Shown here in pieces: positions 47,371-60,500 of a stretch of DNA of 64,000 nucleotides (position 1 is the first letter of the stretch; every line of letters begins with the position of its first letter). The stretch spans positions 16,504,309 to 16,568,308 of the forward strand of contig CM042086.1 in NCBI GenBank assembly GCA_023512835.1, in the 5' to 3' direction. The stretch is from Taxillus chinensis. Its lineage: Eukaryota; Streptophyta; Magnoliopsida; Santalales; Loranthaceae. Made by a program: the position numbers and the translations under genes. Below the pieces are notes generated by a model that was given only the letters and a program-made list of their open reading frames with translations, was not told the origin of the DNA and did no database searches.

Positions 47371-49140
47371 GGTTTCGTTCGAAAAAGGAGGGATGCGGAT
47401 AGCGAGGAGGATGGCGCCCACAAAAACCCTAGAGATCAAAACAAACCTCTACAAGGGTTCGGCCCAAGATAAAGGCGGAGATTAATATAGTGGGAGGCTG
47501 ACACGGTCGGCAGTACGGAACTACCACTGAACTCCACTATGCCCGAACTTTTCACCCGCCCGACCCGGATCCAAAAAATTGCATCATCATTTAGGACAGT
47601 TTTATTTTCAATTATTTTCTATAATTTTATATATTAATTTTTTTTAATCACTCTTTATATCATTAAAATAATACTTTATATTATTTTTTTATTTAATAAT
47701 AAAATTTTTATAATTTAATAAAAATAAAAATTAAAAATTATAAAAAACATAAAAATAAAATATAATAAACAATTTATATATATAATTTAATAATCATAAA
47801 ATTAAACATCGATTTTCAATATATTATGAAACAGAAATACTATCTTATAAAAAATTAAATATAAAACGTTGCTTGAATATAATTTTATGATTTTTTACTT
47901 TTTTCTTAAATAAAAAAATCTATCGGTACACTTGCTAATTTGCTCATTATGCGACCCGAGGGATGGCAAGAATAGATGATGCACGGGCTGCGGCGAGGCG
48001 TTAAAGGGTTAACCCGCAAAATTATGCTAAATAAATCGGTGATTTCAAATTTATGGGTCAATTGACATGCACCAACAAACAAGTGGACCTGATGGCACCC
48101 GCGGACTCATGGTCAGTGATCACCTTCATTTTTTAAATTTATTTTAATATATGTATATAATTTGAGTGTTGTTAGGTACAATCACTGTTGACATTTTTGC
48201 AGTTTCAATTAACGTAAAATAAGTCAAATTAGCATCTTTTGTCACACATTGGTGCATTCTCGGAACATCATTCAAACATAGTGTCAAGCAGAGCTCTAAC
48301 AGGGACTCGAGTAGAGAGCTTGAGCAAAGACTCAAACTAAGCCTTGAGCCGTGTGTAGGCGCATTGTACGGACGACAACGCTCAAAGGGATGAAAAATGA
48401 ATGCTTGTTGGAGTGTTACTTGATGCCTACTCGAGGTTACTCGATGCTTAGTGTCAAGCAAAGATAGTATCGTAAGTCCAGTCAAATGTTGCTCGAGCAT
48501 AGCCTTCTTCTTTGCGTCTTCTTCCCATGCAGTACTCGATGTTAATGACACAAACAAAATGCATATAAGAAAAAATAAATAAAGACAAATTAGCTTTCGA
48601 AGCCTTGTTAACTTTTTCAAATGTGTCATATCAATGCTTGCTCAGTGCATTTAATAAAATGAAGAAAGAGGCATTTCTTCATGCATTTCATTAATAAATG
48701 CAGTGTATGAGTTATAGTCGTGAATGGTGTGATCGTGGCGACGATGTGATGACTTGATAAAAATAAGATTTGATGGCTTGCTTGAGCTTGAGACTTGACC
48801 ATATGCTTGAACAACATCTTGAGCAGCAACTTGTTTTTTGCGTCAAGAGTGAAGCAATTTTGCTCGATATTGTATGTTCCATATTAGTTTGAGTCTAGCA
48901 TAAATAGTTGCTCAAGGTTACAGATCAAGAGATAATCTCAAGTAATATTGTTAATGTAGCTTATTCCATGTCAATTAGAGATAAATATAATTTTGAACCT
49001 TTACGTGACAATGTGACATAATACGTTAACGTAGCTTATGCCGCAACACATGTGGTAAATATATTTTTGATATAATTTAGTTAGATAAATATGAACTCGT
49101 ACTATTTAATTGTATATTCAATTATTCATAAATGAAATCT
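47371..49140. other. NAC-alpha upstream and AT-rich DNA
   Basis: The first 150 bases are the NAC-alpha promoter and leader. 47580-47940 is extremely AT-rich. 47945-48110 carries 'gcgacccgag' and 'aattgacatgca' words of a terminal-repeat family. A 161-codon ATG frame exists on the minus strand at 48629-48144, but its sequence is made of 'ctcgag/gcttgac' repeats like those at 19400-20100, so it is not called a gene. Confidence 0.35.
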
Positions 49141-49149
49141 AAATGATGC

Positions 49150-49484
49150 GCGTTCAGGTTCTGGCTCGTATCACGTGTTACGCGGCTGCGAGAGTACGAA
49201 GACTGTACGAGTATCGAGAGCAAAAGCAATCCCGCAAATTGCACGCTCACCCTGGTTTGGCTTTCGAGAATGTCCGGCTAGAAAATTCTGGATTTTCCCG
49301 ATAAAAACCCTAACCAACCTCACACACAAATCGATACGAGCTCGCTCGCCTGATCTGCCTCTCCTTGACCCCGCCACCACCGCCGCTGCATATTCTTGTA
49401 CTGGTCCACATTATTTATGCGGCAGTTGCGACCCGGAACCCATCGCCCAAGATCGAGCTCTTCTGTTTCTGCTGGAGCAGGTAT
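49150..49484 (+). other. Possible first exon of an unknown plus-strand gene
   Basis: This is a sharp rise in GC content with 'aaaaaccctaaccaacc' near 49304-49320 (telo-box-like, common in plant leaders), followed by 'ctgctggagcag' and a good donor 'gtatca' at 49485. The plus frame is open for about 99 codons before the donor but has no ATG. It could be an untranslated first exon. No homology was recognised. Confidence 0.3.
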
Positions 49485-52400
49485 CATCAATCGTCGTTGT
49501 CGCCATCTCTGTATGCGTGTCTGTTGTGTTTTTTAGTTTTTGGAATATGGTCTGCTTTAGAGTCGCTAAATGGGTTCACTCTGCGCGAGCGTGACATTAA
49601 GTGCACAGTGAGCTAGGCGTTCAAGAAAATGCGCTTTGTAATCTGGCTTTGAAATTCGGTGTTACGAGTCTGTGTATTTGTTTGATTACTTGATGTGGCC
49701 TTTTGAGTGTGGTTATATTTCCTCACTTATTTCTGCTGTTAATAGTTCTGACTATAGAGTTTATAGTGTGACTTAATTATCCCAGATTACATTTGTTGTG
49801 GATTGCTGCAATATCTTCTCTGGAATGGAAATCTCCAGAGGCCGGTATTGATATTTTGTTTTACAAAAACTGTTATATACGTTTTCCTTTGCTTGAACCA
49901 TGAAACCACCACATCCAGCATTAACCCACCCAAGTTGCGTAAAATATTAAAATTGGATTATGGCGCGGTCACCCATTTGTGAGGCTTCAAAAGTACCGCC
50001 AAGGTGGAAAATGATGCACAGTTCTCTATGTGTGTACCTTTGGGTCAACTCTAAATTTTCCTTGGTGTGAAGTCTTGCCTAATTTATGAACGGCGGTACC
50101 AAATCAAGTTGACTCTGAGCATTAGTGTTTGCATGCAGGGGTATGTATTACATTATCACCACAATGAAGGATATGGATTATTGTATGACATATACAATAA
50201 TAATAATGAGCACAATCCTTTTCTTTTATCCTTTATGATACATATATCTAATGACATGAGGATTACTTTTGGGCAGCTGGTGTGCCATGTCGGCCATGTG
50301 CCTGCAACCAGAAAGTGTCACCTAAACTCACAAAAGATTGATGTGCCAGCGCTGCATTCATCCTTTGAAAAAATGATCTGATTTTGGTGGCAATGCAATT
50401 TTGATGCTCATACATCACATCTGGCTTGATACTTGTGAGTTGTGTCACTGCTTTCGAGCATTCTTTGCCTGAATAGACCCACCTTTTTGGATAAAGTATA
50501 AAACACAGCAAATTAATATTATCAGCGTACCATTACCGGAGTTCTTCCTAAAGTTCAGGGTCCCTGTGGGATTAAGAAAGGTCTACTTCATTTTCCATCC
50601 GTTATGCTTATTTGTGTTTTGTGCTTTTGGGTGATAATACCTATCCTTTTCATGATTTTTGCTGAATTGCAAAATGCCACTTTACCCTATTGTATATTAT
50701 TGAGAGTCAAGGGTGGAATAATTAGACATCTGTACAGGCGGGGTACAGATTCTCTCTCTCTCTACACACACCGCGGTTCTTTTTCAAATTAGCTATTTAA
50801 AATTCAATACATATGATTTAGTTAGGACTTATGCTGAGTTGGATTGGATGTGCTCTACATCAATTTGCTTAGCATTCATTATTTTTATTAATTTGTCATC
50901 AATTGACCCTTCTTGCTTGCATGGATTCCCCTCAAATTTTAAAATGTTGATAGTTGATAATGGAAACTTATTGAAGAGATTGGAATCAAGCTGATTGAAA
51001 GTATCCAAAATTATACCTGGTGCATTTTGCAAACAACTTATGCCATATTTAGAAATGTGCAAAATTTAAAATATGGTTCAATGTTCATCATTTCATTTAA
51101 TACATGACGTTTTCCCAAAAGCCCTTTTTTATTTTTGAGATTTTGGGATTAAATTTATTTATTATCGTACGATTATATCAATGGTGATGCTAATGACCTT
51201 TTTCTTTAAAAAATAATAATTGTATTGCATGTAATAGTGGTACGCATAATCAAAATGGAATGAATGGAATCAATATGAGAATGTAATTGATGTCAGAATC
51301 GGAATGGAATGGTTCATTACCTTTTTTGTGTTTGGTATGCAATTGGAGATAGAGTAATATATTAGGTATATTACTTAAATATCTTTATTATTATTAAAAT
51401 TTATTAAACAAAATTTTTTTCTCCTTACTTTTTTAGTCGTCTCATGTATGAGGAGAGACGCGTCACGGGAGAAGGATGTAGGTGGGGCGAAGGGGGGGGG
51501 GGGGAGTTGGGCGACGGGGGAGAGAGAGAGAGAGGAGAAATAAATATAAAAGATAGGGGTATAAAAATAAAAAGGTTCTCTTATGCAGGGGAACCTTAGC
51601 AAACCAGGGGGTGTGAGGAATCAATTGTGAGAATAAGATTCCCATGGGAATCTTAATTCCTTCCTTATTTTTGTACCAAACGCAGGAAAGGAATGCAATC
51701 TGATTCCTTTCTTTTTCTTTCCCGCGTACCAAACATGTACTAAGTGTCACTTTGAACTTTAATGCGGAACACTGCTACAATATACTTAGTTGGTAAGGCA
51801 TGGATTAGATATTAGTTGGATTTATTAATTTGTATGAACCAAAATATGATAAGTATCATGAATTCAACTCAATTTTTAAAAAATTACATGGTCTAAAACT
51901 GTGTTGAGTTATATAAAATTAAAAATAAATCAACAATTTATTATCAATTATAACATATTCATAACATTAAAATGTACATAAATATTTATCAATTTCATAT
52001 CCTTTATTTCAACAAAATAAGCACATATTTAGTGTGCATGATTCAAATTAAGAAATGGAGAAAACACGTGGCATACTTGTCATTTTATTACCTTAGCTAA
52101 GAGTATGTTTGGTATTATTTTTATTTATGTTTTCAAAAAATATTTTTAGAAACTGTATTTGAAAATTATTTTCTAGTAAATTGGATGTATATTTTTTGTT
52201 TTAGGATTGAAAACAATTTTTAAAAATTGTATTAGGATGGAGGGGTGAAAACAATTGCCTGTTTTCAACAAAAATGAAAACAATAAAAATATATTTTTTG
52301 TTTAATGTATGTAAAAATTTAAATTAAAAATAGTCACTAAATAAAAAATAGTAATTATTTTTTTACAAGAGTTGCCTAAATTGAGGCGTTATGCACAATT

Positions 52401-52516
52401 CTATGACTAACATTCCGCTTCTCTATTTTTCTTCCTTTTTTGTTCAATACATGTTTTTTATATAGTAAGATGCACTATTTGTTTTCATTTTAATTCACCA
52501 GCTAAATCTTATGCAG
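49485..52516. other. Gene-poor DNA
   Basis: Possibly the first intron of the putative gene above. A TIR element lies at 51225-51745. The rest is AT-rich with a 'ctctctctctctaca' run at 50751. No coding sequence recognised. Confidence 0.35.
51225..51745. mobile_element. TTTGGTA-type TIR element
   Basis: The right end 'gcgtaccaaacatgtactaa' is inverted relative to 'aagtgcacatttggtatgc' at 46133. The left end is probably 'gtggtacgcataatc' at about 51238, and 'ggaatgg/attcc' words lie inside. The interior has a G-run at 51490-51503 and 'gagagagaga'. Non-coding, third copy of the family in this window. Confidence 0.5.
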
Positions 52517-52587
52517 GATATACCTGATATTAAAGGGGACATAATTTTTGGCATCCAATCTTTCACTGTTAAATTGGTCCGAAGCGG
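52517..52587 (+). other. Exon-like 71-base block
   Basis: Bounded by 'ttatgcag' and 'gtaagt', open in one frame (DIPDIKGDIIFGIQSFTVKL). It has good splice signals and a coding-like composition, on the same strand as the possible first exon at 49150-49484. The protein was not recognised and no neighbouring exon could be joined. Confidence 0.25.
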
Positions 52588-52845
52588 GTAAGTATACATG
52601 TAAGCATGTGGAATATATATATTATACTACCACGTGCAAGTCGTTAGATTCATATTTTATTTTTTTGCATTTCTGTTCCAGGTATTTTGGATATGCATTT
52701 TGCTACTGGAAATGGCTTATGGTATTGCCATTATAGTTGGGTTAACATCTTCCTGGAGTAAATTAATTACCATAGGGCATTCAGCTTGTTTATTCATATG
52801 CATTCACTTATGGTCATGCATAAAATATATTCCTCAAAGCTACCA

Positions 52846-52965
52846 ACAAGTCTTGGTTCAATTGACATTTCCCTCTCCCTTTGTGGAGGTCAGAGGTTCA
52901 AGTCTTGCTGTTTGCATGCATTTATTTTCTCTTCCCTATTTGAGGCCCATCTATTAAAAAAAAGA
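52846..52965 (+). mobile_element. tRNA-derived SINE (short)
   Basis: A box 'tggttcaattga' (52854-52865) and B box 'ggttcaagtct' (52895-52905) lie 41 bases apart. A short 'gaggcccatctatt' end and an A-run (52956-52963) follow. This is a compact plant SINE layout. Confidence 0.6.
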
Positions 52966-53439
52966 TATTTAAAGCTTATGGGATGCATGAGTAATTGTTG
53001 AAAAGTTTGGTAAAAATGTTCTTTTTTAAATTGCAAATTAAGAGTCTGTTTGGTTTGAGTGTATTATTTTTGAAAACATAATTATTTTTGAAAATGATCG
53101 ATCTGATAAATTTTTTAATATTTATGAGTAGTGTAAATTCATCTGGGCCTATATTTTTAAAAACAATCATGTTTTAAAAAATAATACATGGGCCTTACTG
53201 AAATATGAGATTTTATAATATTATTGGGATGGTCCAATTTATCATATCAATTTATTGGTCCAGTACAAACCTGTTTTCTTGAACTAGTCTAGTAGAGAAC
53301 AAAAATTAAATAATATTAACATGTTATTAAGTCATCCCGAGTCTATTGCATCTTAAAGTAGAAAGCCTATATGATGTATAGGAAGATTTTGATAGGCAAC
53401 TGACCCATTGGAATGCAATAGATTAATAAAACTGAAAGA

Positions 53440-53745
53440 CAAGGGTGATTCACCACTCCTATAATTGGATCTGACGACCGGACGTCAGGGTTGTCGACAT
53501 TATCAAGAAGCTAACGACGGGCGATGTGGGCGACTCCTCGCTTTCCAGGGAGCACTTGGGCTTGTCGGATGTGATGGGAGAGTAGCACCGGAGCTTCTTG
53601 CCGGTTGCGGTTAGCTCGCCATGCATCAGAGGGAGACAGGCCTTTACTGATTTGCTCGTGCAAATGGAGTGCGATCGTCGAAGGGGGTTTGATGGCCTTG
53701 TTGAACGCTGGTCGGTTTCGAGGTTTCAACAATGAGGTCACATTC
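53440..53745. other. GC-rich island of unknown nature
   Basis: An abrupt GC-rich segment in AT-rich surroundings. The reverse strand is open for 76 codons (53741-53511; MTSLLKPRNRPAFNKAIKPP near its start). It has no recognised motif. It may be a captured gene piece, an exon or a transposon end. Confidence 0.25.
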
Positions 53746-54680
53746 AGGTAAAATGATACGTCCCAGTCAAAACTTTAAGGGGAAATTCTCTTAGAGCGAG
53801 AACAGGCCTCACAATAGGGTAAAATCATTTATGCTCCTTTCCTTATTCATTTAAGTTTAAATATTCGACCACCAACTTTCCTAAACACAAGTCCACAATT
53901 ATTGGGTCAAAAGAAATCAACAATAACAACCACACCTTCCTAAACTCACGTCCACCAAAACTTACGTCAACAATTATTGGTGTTGGGTCAAATTAGAATA
54001 ACAAAACCAGCTAAATAAAAGGAACCAGAAAGAAATGCTAAATATACAAATATTTTGTATTCGGCTGAAGAACTCATTGAGATCGTTATTGTGGTGTATC
54101 ATAAAACCAACGACCAACATATTGTTTTTGTTTTTGTGTTTACTAGTATTATATATTGGAGGATGTGGTGGATTTTGATTTTTTTTTGTATGGAGCATGT
54201 TCATTCCGCGAAGAGAGATTTGGTTGAACAGCTTCATTGACCCGTAAAGGTTTTTCCAATTCAACTGCTAAAAAAAGGTTTAAAACCCATCATAAAATCC
54301 TCATGAGATTGAACAATTAATTATGCTTCAATCAAAAGGATCTAAGAATGATTGAACACCCTCATTGATTGTTGTTTAAAACCCATCGATTGTACAGCCT
54401 TATTGGGCATGGTTTAATTAGACTCAATTTTCACTTGCCTGTTTAATTTGAATTTTCCCATGCGTTGGCCTAAAATCCTACATCGAGCAATGGGGTTCCC
54501 AGTACAGTTACTTCACCTTCTACAAGATCATGGGATTGACCACACTAATATCACTTGTTAGGATTGTAAATCAAGGCATAAACTTGTACGCATATCACAA
54601 TATCATTCGTTTTAGGTTCATCATATAGGCTCGTACGGCTTTAAAATGTATTATAACAATTATGAACCACTCCATCATAT

Positions 54681-55147
54681 TAAGAGCATCTCCAATCATT
54701 ATAGCTAACTAAAATGAGCTAAAGACATATTTAGTTTGCTACAGTAATAATTTACCTAATAGTACTCCAGTGGTGCATCATATATTTTTTTACTTAATAA
54801 TTAATTTTCAAATCTATCCGTGCATTACCTTTTTTAAATTCCAAATTCCTAATTGGATGCAGGGGGCATGCACGGCAGCTTAGAGAACAGGGCACACATG
54901 GCGGCTTGGAGAGCGGGGGCGCGTGACAGGGGATGGGGGATGGGGAACGTAGGGTGTAGGGAGACGGGGGATGGGGGACGAGGGACGGGGAACGCGGGGG
55001 GGAGGAAACGCAAGGTAGATGAAGACGCTTTGGGTGGGGGAAGGAAGAGCGATGAGGGGAGAGAGGATTAACTAATACATTGGTGAAGGTTTTTAGCTAA
55101 ATATAGCTTTACTTTTATCTTTACCTAATGCATTGGAGATGCTCTAA
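54681..55147. mobile_element. Tourist/Harbinger-like MITE, 461 bp, with TAA duplication
   Basis: The left end 'gagcatctccaatcattat' is inverted at the right end 'aatgcattggagatgctc'. The element runs 54684-55144 and is flanked by TAA at 54681-54683 and 55145-55147, the 3-base target typical of PIF/Harbinger. Subterminal 'agctaa' words are mirrored. The centre (about 54865-55070) is very G-rich and looks like a passenger sequence. No transposase. Confidence 0.85.
54925..55010 (+). repeat. G-run array inside the MITE
   Basis: Runs such as 'ggggatgggggatgggg' and 'gggggatgggggacgaggg' provide more than four closely spaced G-tracts, meeting the usual pattern for G-quadruplex formation on the plus strand. 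Confidence 0.8.
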
Positions 55148-57510
55148 CCTCATTAGGTTTTCCTCTTTCTTGCATTTGGGATAACTTTTCCAACGGTTCA
55201 CATATGGTTGTGGCCAATCTTGCTTTTGGACATCTAAAGTCCATTTCCATGCCTTTTTCCATCCTAAGGACGACCCTTTCAGCCCTTCGAAGAGTGGCTT
55301 ATTATTTTTACGGGATCTTCCATTTTGGAGCACTGGATGTCCTTTGACTGATACTTCTTTATATAGTGTGATTTCGTGGATGTTTAGCTGGTCTTCTAGC
55401 ATTTTGACTATGTTTTCTGGTTTTTTTTCTTCAGCAGCAATGTTCTAGTCTCTGATTTTCTAATGACTGCTCCGCTGGAATTCCTTTCTTTAAAGGCAGT
55501 GGTGTCTTTCTCTTCCATGGGAAGCTTAACGCTAGGCAAGTTTTTACAGGGATGATGCAGGATGATCTCAAGCAGCTGGGTTTCTATGATAATGGTACCG
55601 CCAACTTTTATGACAAGGGTTTTTTTATACAGTTATTTTCCCAAGTTCAGTTTTCTCTTAGCAGCTGGAGTTTGTTGTTGGCTTGCTTTTTGTAAATCGT
55701 CACAGTTTCTAGTTCTGCCTGTTATGGACTTCGTTTCCAGTTCAAGGAATTTTGGGGGTCTGATTATTTTGGAGGTTTATGTGGATAAAGTTGCTGGCCT
55801 TTGCAGGCTCTCGTATAGTTGTTTTTATTTATGTTTATTCTTATACTATATTGACTATATTGGAGGTATTAGTGGTTAATTTTAGGTTTACTTTTCTGGC
55901 GATTTTTAAATTGCTACAAAAGTTTTTTTAAAAAGAAAAAACACCATTAATTTCCCATTTTTAGTGCTAGCTAATAATTTTATATCTCTGTGAATTTAAT
56001 TAAATGGGACTTATTACGCTTTTTTAATCTTTATAATAATCACACTAGTCGCAATAAAGCATTTCTTTTTTTCCTCAACTAATAGTGTTTAACTCTACAA
56101 TTAAAATAACGGATTACCTATCGGGTCTCCTGCCAATTCAATTAATCATAACTATTTTCATAAAAAAGAATTTAGCATTAAGAATAAGAATTTAAACATT
56201 CAATCATAGAAATAATAGAAGTAAAATAGCCCAGAAACTAAATTGTATGTTACTTAATTTTTATACTATATAAACATGATTTTTTATTTAAAATTCATAG
56301 TAGAACTAAAAGTAGAATAAATAAAACTACTACAACCTTTCTCAAAGCCAGCCTCTTAGAGGCCACTCAAAAGTCAATTTCTCACTTCTTATTTATAGGA
56401 TGAGTCCATTGCCTTCATGAATTTTAAATCTTCTAAACATGGTCACAAAATCTTCTAGCAAGAAGAATTTTCACAACATGCCATGTAACACCATTGTTCA
56501 TCTATACAATAGGATAAAAGTGTATTGATTTGCAAAATCAGAACACTTTTATGATATCATTAAAGTCCTATTATTTTATTTAAGTAGAGTGATGATGTTC
56601 TTTTTAAGTCTTTTGTAAGTTTTCATTTCCAAACCTGATATTTTAAAACTTTAAAATCCTTTGATATAAAAACTTTAAAGTCTTTTAATAACTTTCAAAG
56701 CCCTCTAATATTTGTCTTTGATCATATTTCTAACTTAACTTTGAAGTGTTCTAAATAAATACAAGTTATCAGATAACTTTGAAAATCTTTCTAATATCAC
56801 TAATTGCATTTTTATTTGATTCAAAAGCCTTCTTATTACTCATAAATTATCTAACAAATGCTCAAAAGCCTTTGAGTTTTGACAACAGTTTTGCTCCATT
56901 TTAGTTTTCTTTTTCTTTATCCAACACACCTACAATACCTAACACCCCAAAAACACTAAAGATCATAACAACACATCAAAACATAATTAAATACACATAA
57001 ACATAAATAAAATAATTAAAGATAAACAAAACTAACACTATAGAGGACATAATAAATATTTAAATATATAATAAGAACAACTTAAGTACAGAATAAACAA
57101 AGTTTAATATGAGTGTGTGCTAACATATGATCTTATCATCTATGTTTCTAGGATTTTCAAGGCATGATAGTTGCAATAATGATTTGTCGACACCGTACGT
57201 GAACCGCATATGCTATTATGGCCATATCTCAAGAGAGAACACGCTACAACTCTATTTATAATGAATTGTTAAGGTTTTTCCAAGTGAGGCCGCCATGAAG
57301 AAAAGATAGTTCTATAGCAAAAGATCATTAGAGAATATTAGCATTTATGATATGAAATTTTACAAGATTTATTTTAAGGATATTTTAATTTGGAAAAACA
57401 ATAAAATCATACTTGAAATTAAATTACCAAAAAGTTAAAATTTTAATAATAAATTTAATGGTACTTAGAATAAAATGTTGTGCATGTGTAACCTTTTAGT
57501 TGTGGTAAGG
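55148..57510. other. Gene-poor DNA with two unidentified open stretches
   Basis: A minus-strand frame at 55402-55121 (93 codons, rich in K and W) and a plus-strand frame at about 55470-55660 (including RQVFTGMMQDDLKQLGFYDN) are open, but I recognise neither. They could be remnants of a retroelement or an endogenous virus. 55900-57510 is AT-rich 3' flank of the PIN gene with nothing recognisable. Confidence 0.3.
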
Positions 57511-60500
57511 TTAGAGGCCAACGATCACATAATAGACTATCACGATGGGTAGAGAGATTAGTGTTGAGAAAACAACCCTGTACATAAATGTAAGATATAT
57601 TTTGATAACAATGGCCATAAAAATATATGAAAATTATTTAAAAATGAATAAGCTTTACTCACGCTGTGCCTAATATATCTGCTTGGTTCTCGTAAACCTT
57701 TGCATATACGAAGGTAATAACACTTTGAGGGAGAGTGGCCTATAATTAATCAAAAAAAAAGTCAAAAACAAGTATAAAAAAGTAATAAAAATCCAATCGC
57801 ACAAGTTCCTTATATATATAATGTAAGTATTAGAAAAAAATGTTTCGCATTTAAATTATATTAATTAAAATTAAATAAAATATAATTACCCTATTATTAA
57901 AAAAGAAAAAAAAATACATGGGAGCTAGAACATTAAATTTAAAAATAAAAATCACATGGAAGTTCTAATTTTTATTTGTTACAATTATTTAAATTCATTA
58001 TGAAAATTGTTTCTATTTGTGAGTTGAAATTACTCTACTTAAGTTTGAATTTAATATCATCTTTATCATTCATTGACTTTAATATTAATTATTCAATAAT
58101 ATTTTTGGTAATTGAATTTACACCAGTATACCTAATCCTTGAAAAAAGTTTTTAAAACTTGAAATTAAACTTTTTTTAAATACGGAGATTTAAAGAACTT
58201 TAAACACGATTTGTATAAACGTGTGTTTATTAAAGTCAGTTTCATAACCTTTTTGTACGTAATCGAATACGTATAGATTTTTGAGAAAACAACATAGATG
58301 ACTTTACCATAGAAGAAAAGAAAAATGTTATATTTTTCATCCAACAGTTAACACAATTATCCTTTTTGGAAGGCAACAAGACGAAAGGAGCTGCTTCAAG
58401 TTATAAAAAATCACTATATTTTTCTATATGATATAAGAATGTTATCATTTTTAGTTTGTTTTCGAATATAAATTACTATGGTATTTTTATATATTTTCTT
58501 AGGAAAGTAATTACCATGATGTTTTTCTTTATTAATAATTATCTTGGTAATTTATTTTATCAGAATGAAGTGAAGAGATAATTAGGAAAATATCTAGCCA
58601 CGTACAATACCACATGCATGATAAGAGATAGAATCTAACTTGTGTCAAAACAAACAAGTATTCTGTACTCTGGTCATAATATATTCAAATCAAATACAAA
58701 CAAATCAATAGTTACATACTCTAAAAGTGCTTTCATTATGTCAAAATCACAAGCAATAATTATTTTTATATATAAATCGTCAATTTTTTAAATATTAAAC
58801 TAACACAATCTTTATTCTCCTCTTTATTTTTAAAGGAGGCTAGAGTAAATTTTCAAATATTATTATTATATTATTTAAATGAGTTATTATGAGCCTGAAT
58901 TAATGAAAAATTATTTAAATAAAAATAAGTATTAGAAATATTATTTTAATAAAAATAAAAATATTAAAAATATTATTTGAGTTGTAAAATAACTCGTGAA
59001 AAGCTCTCCAACAATACGTATAAATAAAATAAAAAATAATATTACATAGGTATTTGTTTCAGGCATGCACGTTCCATTAAAATCATAAACATGAGAACGA
59101 TATTAGAGAGTTTAGAGAGTACCTGAATGATAGAAACTTGTAAAACAGGTCCACGAAGACCAAGGACCATAGAGGTAGCTATAGTCACAATCGGTCCGAC
59201 CAAGAACCTCACGACCATGGCAATCAGTATTTCCATTTTACTGCAGGTTATTATCTTGGGTTGTAAAGCAATGGATAAACCTGCTCTTGAACATAACAAT
59301 ATTGTAATTATTCGATCATTTGTGAATGTAAGTATAATCATAATCAAGGAAAGTAGAGAAGTATGCCCAAAATAAATAAATGAGTTTATCTCATGTACCA
59401 AATATTATGTTTTTATAGTTTGTTTAAACCAAAGAACAAATATGAAAAATAATATGGCTATCAAAGTTTTTTAAAGTTTGATAATATGAATTTCTTTATT
59501 TCATGTGAATTTTATTCATGAGGTTTGATATATTAAAAAATATATATAGTTCGAGAATAAAATTTAGGATAATCTAAATACAGACTTAGAATCACCAAAT
59601 TAGGCATCATGTGTATGTATATGTAGGGGGTAAAGGGATATATACCCAGGCCGAACATCGCCATTCCAATGACAGTATCTGCCAACATGTCTACCGATCC
59701 TTCCACAATTTTTGGCGTTGCGATGTTCCATCTGCGACAAGAAATTCATTGTTAATTTTCATTTGTGCGTGTGAAGCCTAATTTAACACATTAAAATTGA
59801 GCAATTGTTCAATGAAGAAATTGTAAATATTTCAAAATTAGTGAGAATGATTTACCTTTTACGCCAGTTGCCAGTTGGGTGCATGCATGAATATTTCACG
59901 TCTTCAGTTTTAGAAGTCATTTTTACATGTCCGGTTAGTTTGGGAAATTTTGTGTGCTTATATTATATTGTCAAGAATTGTAAATAAATAGAGTGAAGTT
60001 TTAATTAAATGGTGTTACCTGAAGGCAATGAGAGACCAGATGAGGCCGGCGATGCTTGCATACAACGCGGGATTCCTGATGAGATTCCTACAAACCATTA
60101 TGACTATGAGCTTCACCACCACGCATGCAGATGGCGTCTGTTTCTTTTTCCCAACGTCTATGGCCCTCTCACTTTGGTTCATTGTTGGTGGAGTCAGAGT
60201 GGCGGCTCCTCTGACATACGTTACTGCCTCCAAGTCCAACCCAAGGCTCCCCCGTGCCAGATCATCTGTGCAGCCACAAAACCAAACCCTATTATTTTGA
60301 CAATGTAAGTACTTGCCCAATTTACATGTCACGTTTCAAAAAGGATATAGGAGTTACTCGCACCAGTACTACTGATCCACTGCACTACTGTTAATTACCA
60401 CAGTATTTTAAAAAAATTGAAAAAAAAAAAAAACAAACATCATCGGATGTTTGATATCCTTCAAAGTTAAGTTTTAAGAAAGAAAACATAGTCTTATGAT

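Noticed and set aside
48144..48629. Minus-strand ATG frame of 161 codons with a hydrophobic start
   Set aside because: The downstream part is made of repetitive 'ctcgag/gcttgac' words also found at 19400-20100. No motif, no splice context, no related protein recognised.
52105..53175. MITE-like pairs starting 'gtttggt' near 52107 and 53050
   Set aside because: Only vague inverted words ('tttttgaaaac') were found; AT-richness alone can explain them, so no element was called.
54853..55071. Glycine-rich 72-codon frame
   Set aside because: Arises from the G-run array within the MITE.
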